Of a stretch of DNA of 64,000 bases, positions 1-10,525 are shown piece by piece (position 1 is the first letter of the stretch; each line of letters opens with the position of its first letter). Below the pieces are notes generated by a model, which was not told where the DNA came from, made no database searches, and saw nothing but the letters and a program-made list of their open reading frames with translations. The translations under genes were made by a program, and so were the position numbers. Origin of the DNA: Panorpa germanica (taxonomy: Eukaryota > Arthropoda > Insecta > Mecoptera > Panorpidae); assembly GCA_963678705.1 (NCBI GenBank), contig OY783210.1:13517331-13581330 (forward strand), in the 5' to 3' direction.

Positions 1-138
1 AGTCAATAACAATGCATCGATTCATTGAATCAAACCAATTAATTATATGAAATCAAAGAATTGTCTGTCGTTTTCATAATAGAATAAATCTTAATGACTT
101 GAGTACACCAGGGCCTGATTTGTGTTGTTAACAATGTA

Positions 139-785
139 ATGGGTTTGTGTCCTATGTCTTAATTTCTATAAAATTGTCCTATATGTTAATAAAGTTGGTT
201 ACTAGAACCTCAAATGTTCAATTATTTTATAATAACTCCTTATATTTCAGGAGATATTAACAATTAAAAAAATCATTTTTTCTCTTTAATTATTAAAGGT
301 ATTCAACGTTGTACAAGATTCCAACTGCTTGTGACATCACAGCCGCTAGTTGCAATCTCTTTTATACGACAGAGCGTAAGTTTACAGGTTACCAACCTTA
401 CAGCTCATAAATCTCTGCTATATGTATTTATATATCAAAATATCAAATATTATTTACAGCTATTTCAAGGAACAATAAAATTCAAATATTATGTCTGCCG
501 TAACAGTGTTAAATAAAATAAAAACTTATTATTCTTTGACTTGATTTTATTATTTGACTACCAACAGCTACAAAATATTACCACAGTACTGAACTACGCA
601 ACAAATAACTGAAGTTAAAATGCATTTCACGTCATACAAATATGGCCGAATTCAAACTTTTAATTGCTATATCTCTGTCAACATTTAGATATTTAATAAA
701 ATAGACACGCAATACACATTTATTAACATCAATTTCAATACAAAATTGAAAAATCGACCGCTAAAGAATGAGGACACAAGTCCAT
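139..785 (+). mobile_element. Family A TIR element, copy 1
   Basis: Non-autonomous DNA element bounded by inverted ATGGG(C/T)TTGTGTCCT ends (15 bp). It is about 650 bp long with no coding capacity; the short open frame at 331-516 is repeat sequence, since its equivalent recurs in copy 4. This copy is the most diverged internally (several small deletions). It shares interior landmarks with copies 2-5, such as TTTACAGGTTACCAACCTTA and TCTGCTATATGTATTTATAT. No clear target-site duplication. Confidence 0.85.
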
Positions 786-1261
786 TAAAAAAGTGTTTTG
801 TTATTAATTAACGGATGCAATTGAGTGTAATTATTCATATATTTACACAATTTTTTTTTTGTGTGTATTATTTTCATCAGTTTGTTACTAATCGAACACG
901 CGTTATGTTCGTTACGTCGTAGTTGTTTTGCGCCTGTTTTGCAGCCAAGGTGCCAACTAATGCATTCATAAAGTCTTCTCGCATTAACGACGCCCTTCAG
1001 CACCCTTCATTATTCTATTAATGTAACGAACATATTAATTATCTTACAATGTTACTTAGTAATTACTTCGCTTGATGTAATCATCATTTTAGTTATTTTG
1101 TGCAGTAACTGATTGCACCTGCAGTTACGTTGCTGATATTACTACAAATTACTATGTTTACTAATGCTGCCTAATAAATTATGATTTGGAAAATTCCCTA
1201 GTTCCTCCAGTGAAGTGTGGATGTTGAATTAAAGGAAATAACTATGTAAATGTAAAAAAAA

Positions 1262-1376
1262 TACAATAAGAAATACAAGATGATTTGGGAAATGGAGTAC
1301 CAGCGTACTTAAAAGAAGAGAATTAGAAAGGTAGAAGAAGAATCGCTGGATTTAGAATGAAAAATAAGAAGAAAGG
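1262..1376 (+). pseudogene. LINE ORF2 C-terminal relic, interrupted by a MITE
   Basis: The plus strand reads GVPAYLKEEN, a stop, then KGRRRIAGFRMKNKKKGN. This is the same stretch as VPQYLIEKDIKHIRRTARFR in the LINE at 46337-47181, preceded in another frame by YKMIWE (compare YKRLWE). It is therefore an old, frameshifted copy of the C-terminal region of that LINE family. It is cut at GGAAAC by a family B MITE. The sequence after the MITE (LEH..) may be its continuation. Confidence 0.65.
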
Positions 1377-1597
1377 AAACAATTTGGTGAAGTGTCCTGT
1401 TTTGTGACGTTTCTATCACTATTGCACTTCAATTATACTTCGCGTCAACTTAATTTTCATTTGTATTGCGACAGGTGAAGTGGTTTCGTCATTAGTACCC
1501 GATAAAATAGACGTTTCATGTGAATGACTGTGAGAAACTGTGAAACTTGTGAGCATCTTCAATACGATGGCAAAGTGACTCAAAAATGTTTACTGGG
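1377..1597 (+). mobile_element. Family B MITE (CCCAGTAAACA ends), short form
   Basis: A 221-bp copy from AATTTGGTGAAGTGTCCT to AAAATGTTTACTGGG. It has a slightly degenerate left terminus. The interior landmarks (GCACTTCAATTAT, ACAGGTGAAGTG, GCATCTTCAATA) are shared with the copies at 9372 and 27576. It sits in a LINE relic. Confidence 0.8.
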
Positions 1598-1920
1598 GCT
1601 TGAACATAGTAGACAGCAAAGAGAAGATAAATGAATTATAAAATACGAAAGGAATACTGTGATGGTAAATAAAAAACTAAATTAATGGTGGTTTTATTGT
1701 TATCAAGTTAAGTTGATTACATGTATATTTAAGATTATAACATCAAGATATAAATCAATAATCGAATAAATGAAAACCTAACGATAACCTAAATGATAAC
1801 GGTTATCGTTAAAACATTCAGGGTTGATAAATAATGTAAGCATAAATATTTTTATTCAAAAATAAGATTAAAAGGAAACATGACAAAACATAAAATCAAA
1901 TTATATTTACGTCGGGAGTA

Positions 1921-1985
1921 TTTTTATTATTATATCGGCTTTACGATCTACATTCTTGATACATTTCATAGAACTTCAACTTGAA
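1921..1985 (-). repeat. LINE 3' tail relic
   Basis: The plus-strand words TCGGCTTTACGATCTACATT and CTTGATACAT match the 3' end of the LINE at 46337 (TCGGCTTTACAATCTACATT), giving an isolated, diverged 3' end on the minus strand. The similarity is short. Confidence 0.5.
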
Positions 1986-2138
1986 ATTAATCTTAAAACT
2001 ATTCTTGACTTTTCTATTTCCAAAAGTACTTTTCTGCTTCTTATTCACTTGACCTAGTTATTTCAAATTTACTGTATGCTGCACTAACTATTTACAAATA
2101 TTTTTATCTTTATTTTTATTTTAACAATAGCGTCTGCT

Positions 2139-2301
2139 TGCTTGTTTACCCTCTACCATACCGCCAATCAACCAAGCCAGCAGTAGCGGTTGTGCTAGGA
2201 AGAAACAGATAGGACTCTCGGTAGGGTATCTCTCTTTTTACATCTATCGCTTCCTCTTACACCAGGCCGTACACTTGGCGTACTCTATTCTTATCTCTAT
2301 G
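2139..2301 (-). mobile_element. Partial hAT-type MITE, relative of 37480-37755
   Basis: Inverted and diverged half copy of the element at 37480. Shared blocks include GCGATAGATG/GCGATAAAGG, TTGATTGGCGG and GGGTAAACAA. It ends at a TIR-like GTACTCTATTCTTATCTCTATG. The other end is missing. Confidence 0.7.
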
Positions 2302-2346
2302 GTTTCTAGCCACTTCTCTCGGCTCACCAATAATGATTCTTATTAA

Positions 2347-2548
2347 CCTGTTGCAGGTAGTGCATGTGTCCGACCGTGTGAGTTAACCCCTTCCTCATTC
2401 TCTCCTTTCACCCTCAGCCTAAAGACAGCACTTCTATTGTACTCCATCCATTGTATCTGGTCTGTTCTTGACATCTCCGCTGTTTTGTTGTTTGCATATG
2501 TTTTATAGTCCACAACATGATGTCGGCAAAACAGTGATATTCTTTACC
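2347..2548 (-). pseudogene. Coding-like relic, unidentified
   Basis: The minus strand is open for about 65 codons and includes MSRTDQIQWMEYNRSAVFR. The GC content is above background. It is probably a transposon coding relic, but I do not recognise the family. A chance open frame is possible. Confidence 0.3.
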
Positions 2549-2893
2549 TTCTTTTTTTTATATAATGTTTTATATAGTAGGTATGTCTACGTATATATAA
2601 ATAAAGATTATATATACTATACACCTGTATAATATATACAATTAATTTTAATCACTGGAACATTATTCACGTTTATCACGTCAGTAACAAGATATACCAC
2701 TTACCCAAATTATCTAGTTAAAATTTTTATGGTTTTTAACAAAACAAAATTGTTTAAATTTAAATTATTATCATTTGAATGTTTTAGGAGGATGATGGTG
2801 GTTAATGACGCTAGGTAACGTTGTCGTTAAAGTGATGTTTTTAACAAAATTTATTCGAATTAAATGCTAAAGTTAATAAAAGGCAAAATTCTA

Positions 2894-3035
2894 CATAAAT
2901 CTTAGTGCTACAGCCAATGTAAAGCACTGGCCTCTTTTAAGATTGGCCTTCTCCTTCCGATCTTCCTTTAGGTCCTTCTTCTCTTGCTGTTTCCAAGCAT
3001 TCTTACACCCCTGGATACCATTACAATAGTTTTTT
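2894..3035 (-). pseudogene. Lys/Glu-rich coding-like relic, unidentified
   Basis: The minus strand reads about 43 codons (GIQGCKNAWKQQEKKDLKED and onward) ending at a stop. It is GC-rich relative to the flanks and charged. I do not recognise the family; it abuts family A copy 2. It could be part of an old retroelement. Confidence 0.25.
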
Positions 3036-3052
3036 GCGGTTCCGTCTACAAA

Positions 3053-3754
3053 ATGGGCTTGTGTCCTATGTCTTAATTTCTATAAAAGTGTACTATATAT
3101 TGATAAAGTGGATTACTAGAACCTCAAATGTTCAATTATTTGTTAATAACTCCTTATATGTTAAGAGATATTAACAATTGAAGAAGTCATTTTGTCTCTT
3201 TAATTATTAAAGAGATTCAACGTTGTACAACATTGCAAATGCATGTGACATCACAACCGCTAGTTGCTATCTCCTTTATACAACAGAGCGTAAAAGAGAT
3301 ATATTCTTGACAGAACTCTGACAAGTTTACAGGTTACCAACCTTACAGCTCATAAATCTCTGCTATATGTATTTATATATTAAAATATCAAATATTATTT
3401 ACAGATGTTTCGAGGAACAATAAAATTTCAATATTATATTTGCCGTAACAGGGTTAAATAAAACAAAAACTTATTATTCTTTGACTTCACTTGTTTATTT
3501 CGACTACCAATAGCTACAAAACATTACCACAGCTCTGACCTGCTCAACAAATAACTGACGTTAAAATTCATTTCACGTCATACAAATGGCAGACCATCTC
3601 ACAGCGCTAAAACTACAATTCAAACTTTTAATTGCTATATCTCCGTCAACATTTAGATATTTATTAAAATAGAAACGCCAATACACATTTATTAACATCA
3701 ATTTCAATCAACAATTGAAAAATCGACCACTAAAAAATGAGGACAAAAGCCCAT
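3053..3754 (+). mobile_element. Family A TIR element, copy 2
   Basis: A 702-bp copy with ends ATGGGCTTGTGTCCT and AGGACAAAAGCCCAT. Its interior is collinear with copies 1 and 4. It lies about 650 bp from copy 3, which has the opposite orientation, so the pair forms a large inverted repeat. No transposase was seen. Confidence 0.9.
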
Positions 3755-4404
3755 TTAAAATTTTAACCGTGCAGTACAATGCCGTATGAACCCAGCCTTA
3801 CAGAACTCTCCAGGTGTATATAGACGTATACCTAGTTAGTAACAATGAAACAATTGCTTCTAACAAATAAATGATATGCGTGTGTGACAGAGATATCTAT
3901 ATCTAATACTTTATGTGAAAGATAGAGATAGATCTAACAAGTCTAGTTGCTACGTTGTATTGTATTCTATCTAAGTTATTATGGAATACGTTTTTCTAAT
4001 CCAGATGTATGTTAATTATTTAATAGTTAGATATTCCTTTGCAGAAGCCGACGTTTGTGTATTTAACATACTCATATACATACGTCCGCCTATACTAGAT
4101 AATAGAATACATACAGCAATAAAATTTATTATGCTATAAAATTTAATTGTAAAATTACAAATGTTTTTGTAATATGTAGATATTTCAATTTTTAATACTA
4201 ATCGATATAAAAGGCTCTAGATGCACCCAGGTATGTTGTGTTGGTAACTAGCTGAGCCAACATTCGTAGTTTTCGTGGTTGGTTTGCAGTTGGGCTTGAC
4301 CACAACTACCAACACGAGCATACAGCCAACATCGCCAGCAAAGAGAAAAGTCTACGATCCGACTGCGTATTTACTACGTCCATCTGTTTTTTAATCAAAA
4401 TACA
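3755..4404. other. Unique spacer between inverted family A copies 2 and 3
   Basis: About 650 bp of AT-rich sequence with no open frame. It includes a locally GC-richer part around 4210-4350 containing inverted words (GTGTTGGTAACTAGC and CAACTACCAACAC). No gene is supported. Confidence 0.5.
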
Positions 4405-5016
4405 ATGGGCTTGTGTCCTCATTTTTTAGTGGTCGATTTTTCAATTGTTGATTGAAATTGATGTTAATAAATGTGTATTGGCGTGTCTATTTTATTAAAT
4501 ATCTAAATATTGACGAAGATATAGCAATTAAAAGTTTGAATTGTAGTTTTAGCGTTAGAAATGGTCGGACATATTTGTATGACGTGAAATGCATTTTAAC
4601 GTCAGTTATTTGTTGAGTAGGTCAGTGCTGTGGTAATGTTCTGTAGCTGTTGGTAGTCAAATAATCAAGTCAAGTCAAAGAATAATAAGTTTTTATTTTA
4701 TTTAACCCTGTTAAGGCAGACATAATATTGAAATTTTATTATTCCTTGAAATAGCTGTAAATAATATTTGATATTTTAATATATAAATACATATAGCAGA
4801 GATTTATGAGCTGTAAGGTTGGTAACCTTACACAAGGATTGTGATGTCACATGCATTTGGAATGTGTACCCTTTAATAATTAAAGAGACAAAATGACTTT
4901 TTTAATTGCTCTTAACATATAAGGAGTTATTAAAAAATAATTGAACATTTGAGGTTCTAGTAACCCACTTTATCAATATATAGTACACTTTTATAGAAAT
5001 TAAGACACAAGCCCAT
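4405..5016 (-). mobile_element. Family A TIR element, copy 3 (inverted)
   Basis: A 612-bp copy in the opposite orientation to copy 2. The outer right end has lost a few bases (ATTAAGACACAAGCCCAT instead of the longer form in copy 5). It contains a near-palindrome at 4580-4604 with two TGACGT half sites facing each other. Confidence 0.9.
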
Positions 5017-5215
5017 TTATTTAATTAATTATTATTAGAGAATTACGTTCAAAATATGGCCGCAAGTACTTTTAATGAAAGAAATTGTATTTTGATTAAA
5101 AAATAAATGGAGGTGTAGTCGGATCTTGTACTATAAGAAACATTAGCGAATCAAGCATATAAAAAAGGAGAGTTGTATAATTATAAATATAATTTTTTAG
5201 CTAAAGTTTAGTACT

Positions 5216-5220
5216 AAAAA
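5216..5220 (-). terminator. Pol III terminator of tRNA-Leu
   Basis: A run of five T on the minus strand, about 15 nt downstream of the tRNA 3' end. It is the first T-run of at least four after the gene. Confidence 0.7.
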
Positions 5221-5235
5221 GAGAACTTTATCGTT

Positions 5236-5319
5236 TGTCAGGTGTGGGGTTCGAACCCACGCTCACAATTGTGAACCAGAGCTTAAATCTGGCGCCTTAG
5301 ACCGCTCGGCCAACCTGAC
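5236..5319 (-). tRNA. tRNA-Leu (anticodon UAA)
   Basis: Complete 84-nt type II tRNA on the minus strand. The acceptor stem GTCAGGT pairs with ACCTGAC, and the discriminator is A (plus-strand T at 5236). The D-arm contains the A box TGGCCGAGCGG, and the T-arm contains the B box GGTTCGAACCC. The anticodon stem CCAGA/TCTGG encloses loop TTTAAGC, giving anticodon UAA at 5283-5285. The long variable arm (CACAATTGTG core) is typical of Leu tRNAs. There is no intron. A Pol III terminator (five T on the minus strand, 5216-5220) follows about 15 bases after the 3' end. All stems look intact, so it is likely functional. Confidence 0.95.
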
Positions 5320-7225
5320 TGATAATAATTTAAAACTAAAAATAAAACGCGTAAAAATCTTATCAGTTTTACAAAACATACATATTGATGATCATAGATA
5401 TTAATATTTCAATATAATTATATTATAGATAATTTTATTCTTTTTTATTTTGAGTACATCAATCAATTAGCTAATTAATTAATAGAATCATAATATAACT
5501 GTTTGTCATTTTAAAATGACGTTTTGTGTTTTTGAAAGCAAACCATTCTAATTTTAAGCAATATTTAAATCTCTCGGTATAAAATATTATTAGATTTTGT
5601 TTAAGAATACACATTTTGTGTTCACCAGGTTTTTCAATGATATTATCAGAAATATACATATAAAAAAAATATTATCCCCACGATATTATAAAAAATGTAT
5701 TTATGTGACTAGAAAGTTCAATTGTGAACTTTTATACCTATTTTTAAATTGATTATTAAATGTTTAATTACTTTTATTGAAACCCGATGTTTGGCCTTCA
5801 GTGATACAATGTTTATGCTAATATTTATGACTTAATTTAAATGTTAATTGATTTTGATTCTGTGTATTTTATTTTATATCCACCAGAAATATAGGACTAC
5901 TGTAGTCCAGTAAAGACATTGAAATTTACTTTGTGCATTACTTGAAGAAAATTTAATTAAATTTCAATTTTTAATTAAGTAGGAAAGCGTTCCAAGACAA
6001 CGTCCCGAGTCCTTGCTGATGCAACAATCATATAACATTAATATAAACTAGATGTTTGTTAATCTTACCTTTGATAAAGTTTAGAATTAATTCTTAGATT
6101 AGCCTTGAAACTTTCTTATAAGAAAACTTCATGCTTTAATAAAAAATTCAGTAATAAATTATATATTACATTAAAGCTAATTTTTATCTCTATATAATGG
6201 GATACGATGTTTATGTACAACTGCCCGCAAATAGGGGTAGCTAACTGTTAAAGATACATAAGAGCGAGAGAGGGTTACTGAACCACAACGTTCATCAGAC
6301 AAGGACACAGTGTGCCAGCTGTACGTTGTTTTAAAACCATGGCGAACACTTTTACATAAGCAAAAGTATCACAAAATATAGAGATAAAAATTAGCTTGAA
6401 TTTGATAAATTATTTATTAAGATACGAGTACGTTATAAACGTTTACACCTGGTTGGCAAGAGATTTGAACCAAATGAGAAACGGCAACCCGAACTTTTTA
6501 AATTCTTTACTATTATATGTTGAATTAAATGTTAATTAAATGTACTTGCCGTTAAATTTTGATAGACAACCCGGCAGAACCGAATTTTTCTATTAATTAT
6601 TTTCTTTAACAATTCTGAATGAGTACCAAAACCCAGTGTTTGCTTTTCACAAAATTGTACAAACTTCAAAACCAAAGAAAATATGCTTTCTTAACAAGTA
6701 TATAGGTATAACCGTGTTATACATCAGACTGTGATGGAGATGAATACTCATATATCAGGTATTACTTTCTGCAATACAAAGTTTTGATATTATAAACGTG
6801 TTAAACAAAAATAAATAAAATCGATTACTTATTATACTACAGATTTAAATACTAATTGGGTGACGTCAAGAATATGAATTGTGAAAAATGAAAATAAAAA
6901 AATCAAGGTTCTGAACTGTTCTATATAAATACTTAGGTCGTCTGGACTTCTCTTGGTCGTACACGTAGTACTAGTATAATGTTGCTACAGTTACAAAATG
7001 ATGGCTTATCAGAAGCATGGAACTGGATCATGCTTGATTAGCCTAATGATGCCATTTACATACCGATGCGATGATCCGTGTCCGATATCGAACGACGGAC
7101 GTGATTAAACATGAAAAGTCATTGGCAGCGTATAGGGTCACATTTGTGATCCTTTTGTATTTGTTATTTTCTATTATGTTTTTAGTCTTATAATGTTTTG
7201 TATATTACACCAAAAGTAATGAACA
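5320..7225. other. No gene seen
   Basis: AT-rich stretch with only random short open frames on either strand. I see no splice-bounded coding block, RNA gene or clear repeat. Confidence 0.5.
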
Positions 7226-7330
7226 CGATGTCGGCATAGATGGAGCATTTATGCGTAACGGTAGACTGTTACGTAATCGGGTTCGATCCCCAGACCAGTG
7301 CTACATCTTTTAGGTTTGATTGTTATCAGA
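7226..7330 (+). mobile_element. tRNA-derived SINE, diverged copy
   Basis: It contains a Pol III B box, GGGTTCGATCCCCAGACCAG, matching the SINE at 60148-60380 (reverse complement GGGTTCGATCCCCGGACCAG). A tRNA-like head lies upstream (GGCATAGATGGAGC) with potential A-box similarity. No clean tail or TSD was found. Confidence 0.55.
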
Positions 7331-7419
7331 GTTGAATGGATTATGTACTTAACATCGTTAATTTATTAGAAACCGCTTGAGGAAATTCAGATTTTTCAAT
7401 TATTTTTAAATTTACAAAA

Positions 7420-7560
7420 GTATTGTCACTAACACCACTGTAACTGGTAAACGAATGGTCCGAATATCATGCAATTTTGACACATATCGTTTGAAGGTTG
7501 GTACTATCTAACAATCATATGGATTTGTCAAAAGTGGCGCCATTTATAAATTAAAATACA
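7420..7560 (+). repeat. Dispersed repeat family D, copy 1
   Basis: Shares ATCGTTTGAAGGTTGG and flanking sequence (TTTTGACACATA, TACTATCTAACAATCATATGG) with the copies near 49330-49500 (same strand) and 20470-20660 (inverted). No terminal structure was recognised. Confidence 0.65.
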
Positions 7561-7639
7561 GTTGTAAATATCTCTATGCTACCTCTTTTAGATTCTGTTG
7601 TGGAATAGAGATGGCTATTTATTGATATCCTGTGTTCGT

Positions 7640-7809
7640 AAATTTTGTTTTGTTTAATGAGCAAAATGGCTATTTTAATTGTCAATAACTTCTATAATCT
7701 ATAGTATTGCGACTTATAAAAAATAATAGAACATTTGAGGTTCTGATAGCCAACTTTATCAATGTACAGTACAGTTTTATAGAAAGTAAGTCATAGTTCA
7801 CAAACCCAT
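7640..7809 (-). mobile_element. Family A fragment
   Basis: Diverged end of a family A element. The stretch AACATTTGAGGTTCT and the following AACTTTATCAATGTACAGTA match the right end of copies 3 and 5. It ends at CACAAACCCATT. The rest of the element is missing. Confidence 0.7.
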
Positions 7810-8054
7810 TGCGTATTAGGCAGTACATCCATGTTGCGTAGTAGTCGTTCGTTAATTGGATAATGTTCTCTGCCTGCTATTAAACGTTAAACAGCTACTT
7901 AAATAGTCATGGGAATAGGAACAAGTTATCGGCAAGTTTCTGAAGTGCGTCTGGTGCGTCGACATCCGGGATGGTAAACTTGTATGTCAGGAGTTCCGGA
8001 AAGAAGGTTGATGCTTAACAGTTACGAGAAAAAGCTTTCTATGACTATGAAAGT

Positions 8055-8058
<4 letters not shown>

Positions 8059-8146
<88 letters not shown>
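8059..8146. repeat. (TA)n microsatellite
   Basis: About 88 bp of AT dinucleotides with a single C interruption near 8096. The open frame through it is meaningless. Confidence 0.95.
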
Positions 8147-8148
<2 letters not shown>

Positions 8149-8155
8149 GTAAAAA

Positions 8156-8264
8156 TGGACCATGTGGTAGACACTTCAAGAAGTAATCCAGAATTTTTTT
8201 TGAAAGCTTAGAAAACTCTAAAAACTCAACTGTTTTCTCAAAGACTCATTGTACACCATGACTC
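8156..8264 (-). repeat. Dispersed repeat family E, inverted fragment
   Basis: Reverse complement of part of the repeat at 26505-26640. It shares the block around TCCAGAATT, CTTCAAGAAGTAATCC and AACTCAACTGTT. It abuts a (TA)n tract. Confidence 0.65.
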
Positions 8265-9115
8265 AAAATATAGTGTTCGGAGGGTTAATATCAGAGTTTG
8301 TACTTCAGTTTAAAATAAAAATATTACCACTTTTCACGGAACTGATACTGTGAAAGAGTTTACATAAAAAAGTAAACATAAATACTTCAGAAAGTTGATA
8401 ACAAAAGGGCCATATCGAACTTTACAATCTGGGGTTTATTCCAGCTCTGTCTTTATACATGACGTTATAAACTTAACGTGTTAATTCCAGCAATCCCTTG
8501 TGTGGTCTTGATCTTATTAATCACTCCAACAGTTAACTAGACAATTTGTAGTCGTCACATGTCCAGGATCACGTATAAATCATCTATGGCTAAGAAACGG
8601 GAACAGGAAATAGAAGACTACGCGTACCATGGAAACAGTCGATCAAAACATCTGATAAAATAGAAACAAAACCATTAAACTTAATGTTTGTTATTAAATT
8701 GTTAAATTCCCTAAAAATAGAAATAGTTCAGATATAGCTTTGCGCTTCTCTTTGACAAAAAATGAAATCGATTAGAACGGAATGAAAAGGAACGGTGCGG
8801 TAAAGGAAACTGGAAATCTATGTTACAGACGATTAATTCTCGAGCACGAATAAGGTATTAATTAAATAGTACTGTTTAGGTATTAGGTGGGGTCTTTACA
8901 AGGTGTAACTACCGATTGATGGAAGACTAATTATCCAGGAGAACTGTCATTGAAAATGTAATGAACTCTCTACTGGTTTAAATAAGTTCGAGCGCAAGGT
9001 ATGGCGTCGCATAGCGGTAAAAACAAATATCGGTATAAATGGTTTGAGGTTATGAAGGAATGACACAGGAGATAAAATATTCTTTGACTAACAATCAAAT
9101 TATTATATTTTTATG

Positions 9116-9163
<48 letters not shown>
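9116..9163. repeat. (TA)n microsatellite
   Basis: Uninterrupted run of about 48 bp of TA dinucleotides directly upstream of a family E repeat. Confidence 0.95.
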
Positions 9164-9164
<1 letters not shown>

Positions 9165-9166
<2 letters not shown>

Positions 9167-9740
9167 AAATCTGAAATAAATCTGGATTACTTCTTGAAGT
9201 GTCTACTACATGGTCTAGAAGTTGCCAAAGTCCGAAGTTTAAAACCGTAGTTAATAAAAATTGACAAATAGTAAAAACGCGAAAAAACGGAATGTTGTTA
9301 AAAAATTCATAACTTTATAACAAACAAATATCAAGAAAAACGGTTGTGGGCTTTTTTATCTTAGATTATAACCCATTAAACATTTTGGAGCGACTTTGAC
9401 ATCATATTGAGGATGCGTCATGATTTTTTTGTCATAAAAGAAATCATTTATAGTTCAGTTTCTCACATTTTTTCATATAAAATGTCTACTTTATCGGCTA
9501 CAAATGGCGAAATTACTCCACCTGTCAAAATACAAATGAAGATAAAGTTGATGCGAACTATAATTGAAGTTAAATAGTGATAGAAACGTCACTAAATAGG
9601 GCAGTTCACCAAATTGTTTACTGGGAAGCTTTCGAAAGAATGTTGTGTCTTTGGCGTGGGCTCCAAAAAGTTGAATTATTTGTGCACCTGAAAATGGGGA
9701 ATATTTTACGGATTCAGGCATGTCATAATAAACGGAACGG
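9165..9740 (+). repeat. Dispersed repeat family E, copy interrupted by family B MITE
   Basis: Collinear with 26580-26885: TCTGGATTACTTC, AAGTTGCCAAAGTCC, TTGACAAATA, AACTTTATAACAAACAAATA, then GCTTTCGAAAGAATG and GGATTCAGGCATGTCATAAT. The copy at 26.6 kb lacks the inserted MITE and so serves as an empty site. Confidence 0.8.
9372..9625 (-). mobile_element. Family B MITE, short form, nested
   Basis: A 254-bp MITE running from CCCATTAAACATTTTGG to CCAAATTGTTTACTGGG. It interrupts the family E repeat. Comparison with the uninterrupted copy near 26779 fixes the boundaries and suggests a 2-bp duplication (AA). Open frames at 9491-9792 on both strands run through the MITE and are not genes. Confidence 0.9.
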
Positions 9741-9794
9741 TGATTATTCGGCACAAAATAAGTTTTCATTGTTGAAATGTAATGGTAAATAGAA

Positions 9795-10030
9795 CTTCGG
9801 TCATGTTTGAGGTACCATACTCAAAAGCGTTAATGACAACGACATTAAAACATAACCTCAAATACTCAGTATGAACGTATCTAATCGTTTATTACCCATA
9901 ATTCACTATTTTTACCACCTTTTAAATAACCTAACTTTTATTTTATGTAAATGAATGTATCAATAGTTTGCAAGAATACTTGCACACAATCATTCGTGCA
10001 CAAGAACCTGCATATGTGACGAAACGAATC
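9795..10030 (+). repeat. Dispersed repeat family C, copy 1
   Basis: Old dispersed repeat. Shared landmarks with the copies at 37960, 25640 and 41385 are GGTACCATACTC, TTAAAACATAAC, TACCCATAATTCAC, AACCTAACTTTTATTT and AATGAATGT. It is diverged and has no recognised ends. Confidence 0.6.
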
Positions 10031-10525
10031 TTTTGAATCCTTTGTACCTCGACAACGTCCATAAACATTAAATTGAATTCAAATTTAATATAATAAATAG
10101 TCTGCTATGTAGTAGTTGAGGTTAAGTCAGTGGTTAAGGCAGGTATTTAACTTATGATGTCATTTTACGTAACAACCAAGAGTACCTCTGACTGGCTTGC
10201 GGTCTAGCTACTGGAATCTGGAAATATTCTGGAACTGTCTAGAGTTTGTGGTTCGTGAGACCGGAATTAAACTGGACCCTTGTCTCTTGCTGCGAGTTTT
10301 GCGACAAGGTTGTAAACGACCGTTTGACGAACACATTTTGAGACAATACATTGTCTGAGACGTACGGTTACGGACTAAAATGGCGGTAAATCTGGAATCT
10401 GTAACTGGACCAGTTTTCAACTCACAAAAAAATATATTCTTTAAAAGAGTCATTGGCTTCAAGTTCAATGAGATTTCTTGCGTCAAATGAAAACGGTTAG
10501 ACATTGTGTATATTTGTTTTTTTAA

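Noticed and set aside
331-516. Similar short open frames at 331-516 and 54479-54685
   Set aside because: They resemble each other only because both lie at the same place in family A elements; the frame is not kept in the other copies.
7984-8211. Open frame of alternating Ile/Tyr residues
   Set aside because: It is the translation of a (TA)n microsatellite.
9491-9792. Open frames on both strands
   Set aside because: Both run across the border of a nested MITE and a dispersed repeat.
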